This document shows positions 1-8,421 of a stretch of 64,000 nt of DNA, in pieces. The stretch is taken from contig NZ_OY781099.1 in NCBI RefSeq assembly GCF_963676325.1, forward strand, positions 2,790,001 to 2,854,000, written 5' to 3'. Made by a program: the position numbers and the translations under genes. Positions within the stretch are counted from its first letter, which is position 1, and each line of letters starts with the position of its first letter. Source of the stretch: an uncultured Bacteroides sp. GTDB lineage: Bacteria; Bacteroidota; Bacteroidia; Bacteroidales; Bacteroidaceae. A model generated the notes under the pieces. The model did not search any database, was not told the origin of the DNA, and saw nothing but the letters and a program-made list of their open reading frames with translations.

Positions 1-1
1 T

Positions 2-388
2 TTCTCATGGCAAGGCTGGAAAATTTGCCTGATGATTTGTTACGATCTGCGTTTTCCCGTATGGTGCAGAAATGTAATCAACGAATACGACCTTCTTGTC
101 TTTGTAGCAAACTGGCCTACTCCCCGAAACCGTGCCTGGGATACTTTATTATGTGCGCGTGCTCTGGAAAATCAAAGTTATGTATGTGGTGTAAACCGTG
201 TGGGTGTCGATGGAATGGGTATTCACTACTCAGGAAATTCAGCTCTATATAATATGAAAGGAGAAAATCTTATCAACTTTGCAAAAGATGAAGAAGGAAT
301 CCGCACTATTAATATCGATTTAGACTCTCTTCGTTCGTTTCGTGCTAAATTCCCGGCATGGAGGGATGCCGACTTCTTCGCCCTCTAA
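2..388 (+). CDS. Carbon-nitrogen hydrolase (nitrilase superfamily, omega-amidase YafV-like), C-terminal part
   Basis: The reading frame is open from the left edge, so the N-terminal half of the protein lies outside the window; about 128 codons are visible. The motif KICLMICYDLRFPVW holds the catalytic Cys of the nitrilase Glu-Lys-Cys triad; the Glu and Lys lie upstream. RNRAWDTLLCARALENQ and the later GVNRVG are typical of the YafV / omega-amidase branch, which hydrolyses 2-oxoglutaramate or 2-oxosuccinamate in the cytoplasm as part of methionine salvage and glutamine transamination. The exact substrate is inferred from family resemblance. An internal ATG at 32 sits just before the catalytic Cys and cannot be the true start. 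An AT-rich gap with the promoter of the next gene follows. Confidence 0.85.
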   Translation, partial: FSWQGWKICLMICYDLRFPVWCRNVINEYDLLVFVANWPTPRNRAWDTLLCARALENQSYVCGVNRVGVDGMGIHYSGNSALYNMKGENLINFAKDEEGIRTINIDLDSLRSFRAKFPAWRDADFFAL

Positions 389-475
389 TTAAACACTTAT
401 TAAGTTTTATATAAAAATATTTAGTGATTAAATAATAAAATTATTTATTAAACTACCATTATCATTATTAAAAGG

Positions 476-506
476 TTGATTAAATAAGAAGAATAGCATA
501 TCTTTG
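476..506 (+). promoter_or_regulatory. Bacteroidetes-type promoter of the NagB-like/PIG-L gene
   Basis: TTG at 476-478 is followed after 20 bases by TATCTTTG at 499-506, which matches the Bacteroides -33/-7 pattern. The predicted transcript start lies about 30 bases before the chosen ATG at 545, so the upstream in-frame ATG at 506 would not be transcribed with a ribosome-binding region. Confidence 0.7.
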
Positions 507-544
507 TGACTCTCATAAATCTAATCGTAATAAAAAAATGTATA

Positions 545-2527
545 ATGAAGACTAATCTAAGTTCGCAAATTACATTAAATCGGGTCTCACCCAAATACTA
601 TAAGCCCGAAAATGCTTTTGAACGTTCAGTTCTAACTCGCTTTGAAAAAATCCCCACAGACATCTATGAATCCGTGGAAGAAGGTGCTCGCCAGATTGCA
701 GCAGAAATAGCTCTTACTATAAGAGAGAAGCAAAAAGCAGGACGATTCTGCGTAATGGCTCTTCCCGGAGGTAATTCACCACGTTCCGTATTCGATGAGC
801 TAATCCGTATGCATCGTGAAGAAGAGCTTAGCTTCCGTAATGTTATTGTGTTTAATATTTATGAATATTATCCTTTAGCATCAGAAGCAATGAACAGCAA
901 CCTGAAAACTTTACAGGAAATGTTTCTTGACCATGTAGATATCAACAAACAAAATATCTTTAGTCCTGACGGAACTATAGCAAAAGATACTATTTTTGAA
1001 TATTGCAGACTTTACGAGCAACGAATTGAAAGTTTTGGCGGCATAGATATTTTACTATTAGGCATCGGTCGTGTAGGAAATATCGGTTTTAACGAACCAG
1101 GTTCACAAGCAAACTCTAACACTCGTCTTATTTTACTGGACAATACATCCCGTAATGATGCAGCTAAAATTTTCGGAGGTACAGAAAATGTACCTGTAAG
1201 TTCTATCACAATGGGTATTGCAACCATCCTTGCTGCAAAGAAGATATTCCTGATGGCATGGGGAGACGACAAGGCTCAAATGATAAAAGAGACTGTTGAA
1301 GGAAAAGTAAGTGACGTTATTCCTGCATCTTATTTACAGATGCACAATAGTACCCGGGTAGCACTCGACCTATCTGCCGCATCTAATCTCACACGCATTC
1401 AGCGCCCTTGGCTGGTTACTTCTTGTGAATGGAACGATAAACTAATCCGCAGTGCAATTGTATGGCTTTGTATGTTAACAAAAAAGCCTATTCTTAAGTT
1501 AACAAACAAGGATTATAACGAAAACGGATTAAGTGAATTACTAGCCCTCTACGGATCTGCATATAATGTAAACATCAAGATATTCAATGATTTACAGCAT
1601 ACCATCACCGGATGGCCGGGAGGTAAACCAAATGCCGACGACACCTATCGTCCGGAACGTGCAAAACCTTATCCAAAGCGTATTATAGTCTTTTCCCCAC
1701 ACCCTGACGATGATGTAATTTCCATGGGAGGAACAGTAAGACGACTTGTGGAACAGAAGCATGATGTACACATTGCATACGAAACATCTGGAAACATTGC
1801 TGTGGGAGATGAAGAAGTAATTCGATTTATGCACTTCATCAACGGTTTCAATCAACTATTTGATGCAAAAAGTGAAATTATTGATAAGAAATATAAAGAC
1901 ATTCGTTCCTTTATTAATAATAAGAAAGAAAGTGATTTTGACAATGCAGATATGCTTCGCTTAAAAGGATTAATCCGCCGTGGAGAAGCCCGTACTGCTT
2001 GTGCGTATGCCGGAATAAAATCCGATCATGTTCACTTCCTTGATCTCCCATTTTATGAAACAGGAAAGATTCAGAAATCACCTATCTCTGAAAAGGATGT
2101 TGAGATTGTACGTGCTTTACTTCAGGAAGTTAAGCCTCACCAAATCTTTGTAGCCGGTGACCTTGCCGACCCGCACGGAACACACCGCGTTTGTACGGAT
2201 TCTGTTCTTGCAGCAATTGACTTGGAAAAAGGAGAAAAATGGATAAAAGACTGTCGCATCTGGATGTATCGTGGTGCTTGGGCTGAATGGGAAATAGAAA
2301 ACATTGAAATGGCAGTACCTATTTCACCGGAAGAATTAAGATTAAAAAGAAATACAATTCTGAAACATCAATCACAGATGGAAGGTGCTCCGTTCCTTGG
2401 AAATGATGAACGCCTGTTCTGGCAGCGTTCAGAAGACCGAAACCGCGGAACTGCAGCATTATATGATAGTCTTGGATTGGCTTCCTACGAAGCAATCGAA
2501 GCTTTTGTAGAGTACATTCCTCTATAA
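545..2527 (+). CDS. NagB-like (degenerate) / PIG-L deacetylase fusion protein
   Basis: This 660-residue protein joins an N-terminal glucosamine-6-phosphate deaminase (NagB/SugP isomerase) fold to a C-terminal PIG-L/LmbE deacetylase domain. The start at 545 is preferred over 506 because the promoter -7 box overlaps the earlier ATG. The PIG-L part shows the zinc motif HPDDD at residues 386-390 and a later HGTH motif, so it looks active as a metal-dependent N-deacetylase of an N-acetylglucosamine-type substrate. In the NagB part, positions that are normally catalytic are changed: FNMDEY reads FNIYEY and the usual DGHIAFNEP reads VGNIGFNEP, so the two Asp and the His are Tyr, Val and Asn while the Glu is kept. 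It is usually annotated as NagB, but the deaminase activity is doubtful here. It lies 117 bases before a secreted amidase-like gene. Confidence 0.85.
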   Translation: MKTNLSSQITLNRVSPKYYKPENAFERSVLTRFEKIPTDIYESVEEGARQIAAEIALTIREKQKAGRFCVMALPGGNSPRSVFDELIRMHREEELSFRNVIVFNIYEYYPLASEAMNSNLKTLQEMFLDHVDINKQNIFSPDGTIAKDTIFEYCRLYEQRIESFGGIDILLLGIGRVGNIGFNEPGSQANSNTRLILLDNTSRNDAAKIFGGTENVPVSSITMGIATILAAKKIFLMAWGDDKAQMIKETVEGKVSDVIPASYLQMHNSTRVALDLSAASNLTRIQRPWLVTSCEWNDKLIRSAIVWLCMLTKKPILKLTNKDYNENGLSELLALYGSAYNVNIKIFNDLQHTITGWPGGKPNADDTYRPERAKPYPKRIIVFSPHPDDDVISMGGTVRRLVEQKHDVHIAYETSGNIAVGDEEVIRFMHFINGFNQLFDAKSEIIDKKYKDIRSFINNKKESDFDNADMLRLKGLIRRGEARTACAYAGIKSDHVHFLDLPFYETGKIQKSPISEKDVEIVRALLQEVKPHQIFVAGDLADPHGTHRVCTDSVLAAIDLEKGEKWIKDCRIWMYRGAWAEWEIENIEMAVPISPEELRLKRNTILKHQSQMEGAPFLGNDERLFWQRSEDRNRGTAALYDSLGLASYEAIEAFVEYIPL

Positions 2528-2549
2528 GCAGTAACAAAAAAGAAATACC

Positions 2550-2601
2550 AATCCACAGATTAACACAGATTAGCAATAAATTCTGTGAGAATCTGTGGAT
2601 T
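2550..2601. repeat. 12-bp inverted repeat between genes
   Basis: AATCCACAGATT at 2550-2561 and its exact reverse complement AATCTGTGGATT at 2590-2601 are separated by 28 bases. Shorter partial copies of the same words (ACACAGATT, ATTCTGTG) lie between and after the arms. It has no T-run, so it looks more like an interspersed palindromic repeat than an efficient terminator. Confidence 0.6.
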
Positions 2602-2644
2602 CTGTGTGTTTAAAAGTGTACTTTTGTGTGTAAAATTACGACAG

Positions 2645-5626
2645 ATGAAGAAACAATATATACTATTTTTCCTTTTAATTATTTTTGCGACAAAAGGTTT
2701 CGCACAAGATATTGATAAAAATGTAGAGGAACGCTTAAAGAATTTCTTTGAGAACTATACTTGTTCAACCGCTCAAATAGGAAAATGTAAATTAAACAGC
2801 TTTAAACTCGATTTCGATGCAAAGAAGCTGGACATATACTCAGGAGAAAATTTTTCCTATCAGCCATTTCTACCCGAAACGGTAGAAGGTATATATCGCC
2901 ATCTGTCACAAATACTACCCGGTCCGGTATGCTATTTCAAAACAACCGTTTATACAGATGGTAAATCCATAGAAGAACTTATTCCAAACATTTACAGAAA
3001 AAAAAGAAAAGATAAATCCCGTATACTGGGAGACATCAATTATCAGGATGCTCCGTGGGTTAAGAATGTTTCACGCCCAATTGATATTTCACGAGGGCTG
3101 CAAAGCAGACACATCGCTCTCTGGCAAAGTCATGGAAAGTATTTCAAGAATGGGAATGGAAACAACAATGGAAACGGAGCCAGTAATGGAAATGGTGACG
3201 GTAACGGCCACAAAATCAGTAATGGTAGCTGGCTGTGGCAACGCCCACGATTATTTTGCACAACAGAAGATCTTTTTACCCAATCAATAATTCTTCCTTA
3301 TGTAATTCCTATGCTTGAGAATGCCGGGGCAGATGTCTTTACTCCCCGTGAACGTGATACACAAAAGAACGAAGTAATTGTTGACAACGATAATCCCCGG
3401 TCGGGTTCACTTTATATTGAGGTAAAGAGTAGAAAAGCCTACTGGAATACACCCGATGTAACTGGTTTTGCTCAGAAAAAGAATATCTATCAGGATGGTG
3501 AGAATCCATTTACTGATGGTACGGCCCGGTATGCAAAAACGGAAAAGAAAAAGAACCGGGCATTTGCTGAATGGGTACCCACTATTCCCGAAGAGGGAAA
3601 TTATGCTGTCTATGTATCATATCAAACACTTCCTGAAAGTGTGGCAGATGCCAAATATACTGTTTTCCACAAAGGAGGAGCAACAGAATTTACTGTAAAC
3701 CAAAAAATTGGCGGAGGTACATGGGTTTATCTTGGAACCTTTACTTTCGATAAAGGATCTAACGATTACGGAATGGTAGTGCTAAGCAACGAAAGCAAGG
3801 AAAAAGGAGTTGTTTGCGCAGATGCCGTTCGTTTTGGAGGTGGAATGGGCAACATTGTCCGTGGAGGAGCAGTCAGCGGTTTGCCACGTTATCTGGAGGG
3901 AGCCCGTTACTCGGCACAATGGGCCGGTATGCCCTACTCTATTTATGGAGATGAAAAGCGAGCTAATGATTATGCCGATGATATTAACACTCGTTCGCGC
4001 ATGGTTAATTACTTATCCGGCAGTTCTGTTTACAACCCTAAAGAGAAAGGACTCGGCGTTCCTTTTGAGATGACCATGGCATTGCACAGTGACGCAGGAT
4101 ATACTTCAAACGGTGGAACTATAGGCTCACTAGGTGTTTATACTACCGACTTTAATGACAGCAAGTTACATTCCGGAATTTCCCGTTATGCTTCCAGAGA
4201 TTTGACTGATATAATGATTACTCAGTTAAAATCGGATATCAATTCACGGTTTGATGTGCAATGGAATCGCAGAGGAATGTGGGACAAGAATTATAGTGAA
4301 ACCAGACTTCCGGCTGTTCCATCAATGATTCTCGAATTTCTTTCCCATCAAAACTTTGCAGATATGACTCTGGGACACGATCCCAACTTTAAATTCACTG
4401 TGGGACGTTCTATTTATAAATCCATTCTTCGTTTTGTCACTTCTCAGCACGATGAAGATTACGTGGTTCAACCACTTCCTGTGAACCACTTTGCTATTAA
4501 ATTCGGGAATAAGAAGAACACGGTCAGTCTTTCATGGAAAGCTGTGGAAGATCCATTGGAATCATCGGCAAAACCTCATAACTATATTGTTTACACCCGC
4601 ATTGGCAACTTTGGATTCGACAACGGCGTGCTGGTAGAAGGAACATCATACACGGCAAAAATTGAACCGGAACTGGTATACAGTTTCAAGGTGACTGCCG
4701 TAAACAAGGGAGGAGAAAGTTTCTCGTCTGAGATTCTTTCGGCGTACAAAGCTAAACGCGAAAAAGAAAGAGTACTTATTGTTAACGGATTCGACCGTAT
4801 CAGCGGACCGGCTATCATCAATACTCCGGATTCTTTAGGGTTTGATTTGAAGAAAGATCCGGGAGTGTCTTATCAATATAACATCTCCTATTGCGGAGCT
4901 CAAACCGGATTTAACCGTAAAAATGCAGGTAAAGAAACTTCAGATGGTTTAGGTTATAGCGGTAGTGAGCTGGAAGGCGTTCGTATTGCCGGAAACACAT
5001 TCGATTATCCTTTCATACATGGAAAAGCAATTCAAGCAATGCCCGGATACTCATTTGTATCGTGCAGTAACGAAGCTGTGGAAAGCGGACGAGTAAAATT
5101 AAACGATTACCATCTAGTAGATTATATTCTGGGATTACAAAAGGAAGATTCTACAACATCCAGGTTTATAAACGAAAAATACAAGACATTCACTCCAAAA
5201 ATGCAGCAACTAATTGCACAATATTGCAAGCGTGGAGGTAATATTCTGGTGAGTGGTTCTTATCTGGGTAGTGATATGAACAGTTCTTTTGAGGAGAAAA
5301 GTTTTACTGAAGATATACTAAAATACAGCTTCCAGAATAGTATGCAAAACAGTGGTTCAGGAGATATCTTTGGTTTAGGACTCACATTCGCCATTCCACG
5401 TGAAGTAAATGAGCATATTTATTCCGTTCCTGCTCCGGATTGCATTGTTCCTGTATCTCCCGCTTTCCCTGTGCTAAAATATTCAGGTGGAAATTATGGT
5501 GCCGCAACTGCTTATAAAGGTGATTATCGTACGTTTATCATGGGATTCCCATTTGAAACAATCGACACTGAAGAACACCGGGCAAAAATCATGGCAGGAA
5601 TCCTTCAGTTTTTAGGGGGAAGATAG
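2645..5626 (+). CDS. Secreted amidase-fold protein with golvesin/Xly-type insert and FnIII domain (xanthan lyase-like annotation)
   Basis: The ATG at 2645 gives a signal peptide (KKQYILFFLLIIFATKGFAQ) and a 993-residue protein; the open frame upstream has no signal sequence. Motifs are spaced as in a zinc N-acetylmuramoyl-L-alanine amidase: QSHG with His163, TTEDLF with Glu208, ALHSDAG with His481 and ILEFLSH with Glu564. A golvesin/Xly-type beta domain (about residues 250-400) is inserted inside this fold, and an FnIII-like segment (about 620-700) follows. A low-complexity Asn/Gly stretch (about residues 167-195) sits between the first two zinc ligands. Homologues in Bacteroides are often labelled xanthan lyase; nothing here resembles a polysaccharide lyase active site. 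A cell-wall or glycopeptide amidase role is inferred. It follows the NagB/PIG-L gene and may be co-transcribed. Confidence 0.7.
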   Translation: MKKQYILFFLLIIFATKGFAQDIDKNVEERLKNFFENYTCSTAQIGKCKLNSFKLDFDAKKLDIYSGENFSYQPFLPETVEGIYRHLSQILPGPVCYFKTTVYTDGKSIEELIPNIYRKKRKDKSRILGDINYQDAPWVKNVSRPIDISRGLQSRHIALWQSHGKYFKNGNGNNNGNGASNGNGDGNGHKISNGSWLWQRPRLFCTTEDLFTQSIILPYVIPMLENAGADVFTPRERDTQKNEVIVDNDNPRSGSLYIEVKSRKAYWNTPDVTGFAQKKNIYQDGENPFTDGTARYAKTEKKKNRAFAEWVPTIPEEGNYAVYVSYQTLPESVADAKYTVFHKGGATEFTVNQKIGGGTWVYLGTFTFDKGSNDYGMVVLSNESKEKGVVCADAVRFGGGMGNIVRGGAVSGLPRYLEGARYSAQWAGMPYSIYGDEKRANDYADDINTRSRMVNYLSGSSVYNPKEKGLGVPFEMTMALHSDAGYTSNGGTIGSLGVYTTDFNDSKLHSGISRYASRDLTDIMITQLKSDINSRFDVQWNRRGMWDKNYSETRLPAVPSMILEFLSHQNFADMTLGHDPNFKFTVGRSIYKSILRFVTSQHDEDYVVQPLPVNHFAIKFGNKKNTVSLSWKAVEDPLESSAKPHNYIVYTRIGNFGFDNGVLVEGTSYTAKIEPELVYSFKVTAVNKGGESFSSEILSAYKAKREKERVLIVNGFDRISGPAIINTPDSLGFDLKKDPGVSYQYNISYCGAQTGFNRKNAGKETSDGLGYSGSELEGVRIAGNTFDYPFIHGKAIQAMPGYSFVSCSNEAVESGRVKLNDYHLVDYILGLQKEDSTTSRFINEKYKTFTPKMQQLIAQYCKRGGNILVSGSYLGSDMNSSFEEKSFTEDILKYSFQNSMQNSGSGDIFGLGLTFAIPREVNEHIYSVPAPDCIVPVSPAFPVLKYSGGNYGAATAYKGDYRTFIMGFPFETIDTEEHRAKIMAGILQFLGGR

Positions 5627-5647
5627 GTGGAGTCTCATTATTATTTA

Positions 5648-5655
5648 TATCTTTG
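5648..5655 (+). promoter_or_regulatory. -7 promoter element of the 107-residue gene
   Basis: TATCTTTG matches the TAnnTTTG consensus 30 bases before the ATG at 5686. No clear TTTG was seen at the -33 distance, since that interval overlaps the end of the previous gene. Confidence 0.55.
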
Positions 5656-5685
5656 TCAGAAGTAAAAACCTAAAACAAAGATACC

Positions 5686-6009
5686 ATGTACACAATACAA
5701 GCAAATGCGTCAGGCACCAGAAGTATGGAAATCTCAGAAGAGAACCTGCTAACTATTCACAAATACATGTTGTTCCAACATTTAATAAGTTGCACAGGTG
5801 TAGTTGAGGAACAAGATCTGGATAAATTAAAAATGAATGTCCGTTCATTGATTGCCGCACAGGAAACTGACTGCAAAGATTTATTGGACCTTTGCATTGA
5901 TGTTATCTATCACAACAACATGAAAGCGTTTGGTCTGCAGCAATTAATCAATCTCTTTAAAGAATGGGAAGCCAAACTTCCTGTAGAAATAGAAGCTATT
6001 CCCGAATAA
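5686..6009 (+). CDS. Small protein of unknown function
   Basis: A 107-residue acidic, probably all-helical soluble protein without signal peptide or membrane segment. I do not recognise a family. Its own -7 box lies 30 bases upstream and the frame starts at the first ATG after it. Two Cys residues (SCTG and DLCID) are present but not arranged as a metal motif. It ends about 40 bases before a perfect 15-bp inverted repeat that could act as its terminator. Coding is supported by the promoter, the isolated complete frame and the absence of a competing frame. Confidence 0.65.
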   Translation: MYTIQANASGTRSMEISEENLLTIHKYMLFQHLISCTGVVEEQDLDKLKMNVRSLIAAQETDCKDLLDLCIDVIYHNNMKAFGLQQLINLFKEWEAKLPVEIEAIPE

Positions 6010-6051
6010 TTTTCAGGAACTACATATTATCACACAAGGTGAAGAACGTGC

Positions 6052-6087
6052 ATTTTACCTTAATATTCAATCATATTAAGGTAAAAT
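6052..6087. repeat. Perfect 15-bp inverted repeat upstream of ygiQ-like gene
   Basis: ATTTTACCTTAATAT at 6052-6066 and its exact reverse complement at 6073-6087 flank a 6-base loop. The right arm ends 3 bases before the -7 box of the next gene, so the repeat occupies the -33 to -7 interval. It may be an operator, or a terminator for the gene ending at 6009, though no T-run follows. Confidence 0.75.
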
Positions 6088-6090
6088 CCG

Positions 6091-6098
6091 TATCTTTG
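6091..6098 (+). promoter_or_regulatory. -7 element giving a nearly leaderless transcript
   Basis: TATCTTTG ends only 5 bases before the ATG at 6104. With the usual Bacteroides spacing the mRNA would begin at or within a few bases of the start codon, and no ribosome-binding site would be transcribed. Confidence 0.65.
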
Positions 6099-6103
6099 CA
6101 GCC

Positions 6104-7930
6104 ATGAAAGAGTACAAACTAACAGATTGGCTGCCTACCACTAAAAAAGAAGTGGAGCTGCGTGGATGGAATGAGGTAGACGTAATCCTTTTCTCCGGGG
6201 ATGCTTATGTAGATCATCCTTCATTCGGAGCCGCAGTCATCGGACGTATTCTTGAAGTTCAGGGACTTCGGGTGGCTATTATTCCGCAACCAAACTGGCG
6301 GGATGACCTTCGTGACTTTAAAAAGCTGGGACGCCCTCGTTTATTCTTTGGCATTGCTCCCGGAAGCATGGACTCTATGGTTAATCACTATACTGCCAAC
6401 CGCAGATTAAGATCGGATGATGCTTATACTCCGGATGGCCGTGCGGATATGCGTCCCGACTATCCAACCATTGTTTATACTCAGATTCTTAAAAAGCTAT
6501 ATCCTGATGTTCCCGTAGTATTGGGAGGAATTGAAGCGTCTATGCGCCGACTTACCCATTATGATTACTGGCAGGACAAACTGCTTAAAAGTATCTTAGT
6601 AGATTCGGGTGCTGATCTTTTGATTTATGGAATGGGAGAAAAGCCTATTACAGAGCTTTGTCGTCAGATGCAGGAAGGAATTCCACTTCTTAAAATCACC
6701 GATATTCCTCAGACTGTAATTGTGAGAAAGAAAGGTGAAGTACCAAACGAAGATAAAACAACTGATATTCTGCTTCATTCTCACGAAGAATGTCTGAAAG
6801 ATAAAAAGAAACAGGCAGAAAACTTTCGCCATATTGAGGAAGAAAGTAATAAGATGGAAGCGTCACGCATTCTGCAACATGTAGATAATAATGTTGTGAT
6901 AGTGAATCCTCCTTACCCTCCAATGACTGAAGCTGAGCTGGACAGATCTTTTGATTTGCCCTACACTCGTCTTCCTCACCCTAAATATAAAGGGAAAAGA
7001 ATTCCGGCTTATGATATGATTAAGTTTTCCGTTAACATCCATCGCGGTTGTTTTGGCGGATGTGCTTTCTGTACCATATCGGCTCATCAGGGAAAATTCA
7101 TTGTGTCACGCAGTAAAGCCTCTATTTTAAAGGAGGTAAAGGAAGTGATAGAGCTACCCGATTTTAAGGGATACCTGAGTGATCTTGGCGGACCATCGGC
7201 AAATATGTACCGCATGGGCGGAAAGGATCTCAATGTTTGCCGGAAGTGCAAACGTCCTTCTTGCATTCATCCAAAGGTTTGCCCCAACTTAAACACAGAT
7301 CACCGGCCACTGCTGGATATTTATCATTCAGTAGATGCGATAAAAGGAATAAAGAAATCATTTATTGGTAGCGGAGTGCGTTATGATTTATTGCAGTACG
7401 ACAGTAAGGACCCGGCAATAAACCGCTCAACAGCTGAGTATACCCGCGAACTGATAGCCAAACATGTGAGCGGACGACTCAAGGTTGCTCCGGAACATAC
7501 TTCAGACCGTGTGCTTAACATTATGCGCAAACCTTCGTTTTCACAGTTTCAGCAGTTCAAGAAAACCTTTGATAAGTTGAACAGGGAACTAAACATGAAC
7601 CAGCAACTTATTCCTTATTTTATATCTTCTCACCCGGGATGCAAGGAAGAAGACATGGCCGAACTTGCGGTAATAACGAAGAACCTGGATTTCCGATTGG
7701 AACAGGTGCAGGACTTTACTCCTACCCCGATGACTATTGCCACGGAAGCTTACTATACCGGATTTCATCCGTACACACTGGAGCCTATTTTCGCTGCCCA
7801 TAATCCGAAAGAAAAACTAGCTCAGCGTCAGTTCTTTTTCTGGTACCAGCGCGAATACAAGAATCAGATTATTTCCGAACTAAAGAAACTGGGCAGAAAA
7901 GATTTGATTGATAAGCTATACGGAAAATAA
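6104..7930 (+). CDS. YgiQ family radical SAM protein
   Basis: A 608-residue cytoplasmic protein of the YgiQ family (UPF0313). The N-terminal part (KEYKLTDWLPTTKKEVELRGW, then YVDHPSFG) is the family signature with a B12-binding-like fold. The radical SAM core begins near residue 305 and carries CxxxCxxC as Cys316, Cys320 and Cys323 (RGCFGGCAFC), the ligands of the [4Fe-4S] cluster that cleaves S-adenosylmethionine. A second cysteine-rich segment (CRKCKRPSCIHPKVC) follows, a common feature of the family. The length is normal. The reaction of YgiQ proteins is unknown. The start is fixed by a promoter only 5 bases upstream. The stop is followed by a hairpin-rich repeat region and then an IS66 element. 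Confidence 0.93.
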   Translation: MKEYKLTDWLPTTKKEVELRGWNEVDVILFSGDAYVDHPSFGAAVIGRILEVQGLRVAIIPQPNWRDDLRDFKKLGRPRLFFGIAPGSMDSMVNHYTANRRLRSDDAYTPDGRADMRPDYPTIVYTQILKKLYPDVPVVLGGIEASMRRLTHYDYWQDKLLKSILVDSGADLLIYGMGEKPITELCRQMQEGIPLLKITDIPQTVIVRKKGEVPNEDKTTDILLHSHEECLKDKKKQAENFRHIEEESNKMEASRILQHVDNNVVIVNPPYPPMTEAELDRSFDLPYTRLPHPKYKGKRIPAYDMIKFSVNIHRGCFGGCAFCTISAHQGKFIVSRSKASILKEVKEVIELPDFKGYLSDLGGPSANMYRMGGKDLNVCRKCKRPSCIHPKVCPNLNTDHRPLLDIYHSVDAIKGIKKSFIGSGVRYDLLQYDSKDPAINRSTAEYTRELIAKHVSGRLKVAPEHTSDRVLNIMRKPSFSQFQQFKKTFDKLNRELNMNQQLIPYFISSHPGCKEEDMAELAVITKNLDFRLEQVQDFTPTPMTIATEAYYTGFHPYTLEPIFAAHNPKEKLAQRQFFFWYQREYKNQIISELKKLGRKDLIDKLYGK

Positions 7931-7951
7931 GCAATACTTGCCTTCCGTGAA

Positions 7952-8346
7952 CCATTCTCCAATAAATTAAATCCATTGGAGAATGGCTGAAAATTATTGG
8001 CGAATAACCGGAAATTCTTTCCGGTTTGGTTTCCTCCAAACTCACGCCTGCTTTTTGAGGAAACAGGCGGGAGTTCAAAAAAAGCAGGCGGGATATTTTT
8101 GACTTTGCACTTTTGCTAAATTCTACAAGAGATTTAAAAGCTACCATCACTCTCTCACTATTTTACACAAAGCACTAACAGTCAAATAATTAAATAGTGA
8201 TGGTTGCATTTCCCGCCCTCACTTTACTCTCACTTTTCAGGGCTACCCTCACCTTTTCGGGCTATTTTTGCACTTTTTATTCACATTTTATCTTGGCATC
8301 TTTTCCAAAGGAAAACACATAGAAATCACATTAAAGTAGGTTGAAA
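7952..8346. repeat. Hairpin-rich intergenic repeat region, copy A (left half)
   Basis: No gene is visible in 7931-8347. The region contains a 12-bp hairpin (CCATTCTCCAAT 7952-7963 with 7975-7986), an 8-bp hairpin (ACCGGAAA 8007-8014 with 8018-8025), an 11-bp hairpin (GCCTGCTTTTT 8046-8056 with 8079-8089), then runs rich in CTCAC and GTGATGG words, including agggctaccctcac near 8239-8252. The first hairpin recurs at 28282-28316 and the CTCAC segment recurs near 30543-30564. The region continues after the IS66 element at 10916. Confidence 0.7.
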
Positions 8347-8347
8347 T
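8340..8347. repeat. Target site duplication, left copy (IS66)
   Basis: GTTGAAAT lies directly outside the left terminal repeat and is repeated exactly at 10908-10915. Eight bases is the duplication length expected for the IS66 family. Confidence 0.92.
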
Positions 8348-8367
8348 GTAAGCGTCTCCGCGATACC
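8348..8367 (+). repeat. IS66 left terminal inverted repeat
   Basis: GTAAGCGTCTCCGCGATACC is the exact reverse complement of 10888-10907. Confidence 0.95.
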
Positions 8368-8370
8368 ATC

Positions 8371-8401
8371 TTGCTCGTGATGATTTAGCCTTTTATCTTT
8401 G
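8371..8401 (+). promoter_or_regulatory. Internal promoter of the IS66 transposition genes
   Basis: TTG at 8371-8373, 20 bases, then TATCTTTG at 8394-8401, placed 20 bases before the tnpA ATG and entirely inside the element. The IS therefore brings its own host-type promoter. Confidence 0.7.
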
Positions 8402-8421
8402 TCTTCCAAAAAAGAAGAAAG

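Noticed and set aside
506..544. In-frame ATG upstream of the NagB-like start
   Set aside because: It overlaps the -7 promoter box, so it would not be in the transcript with a ribosome-binding site.
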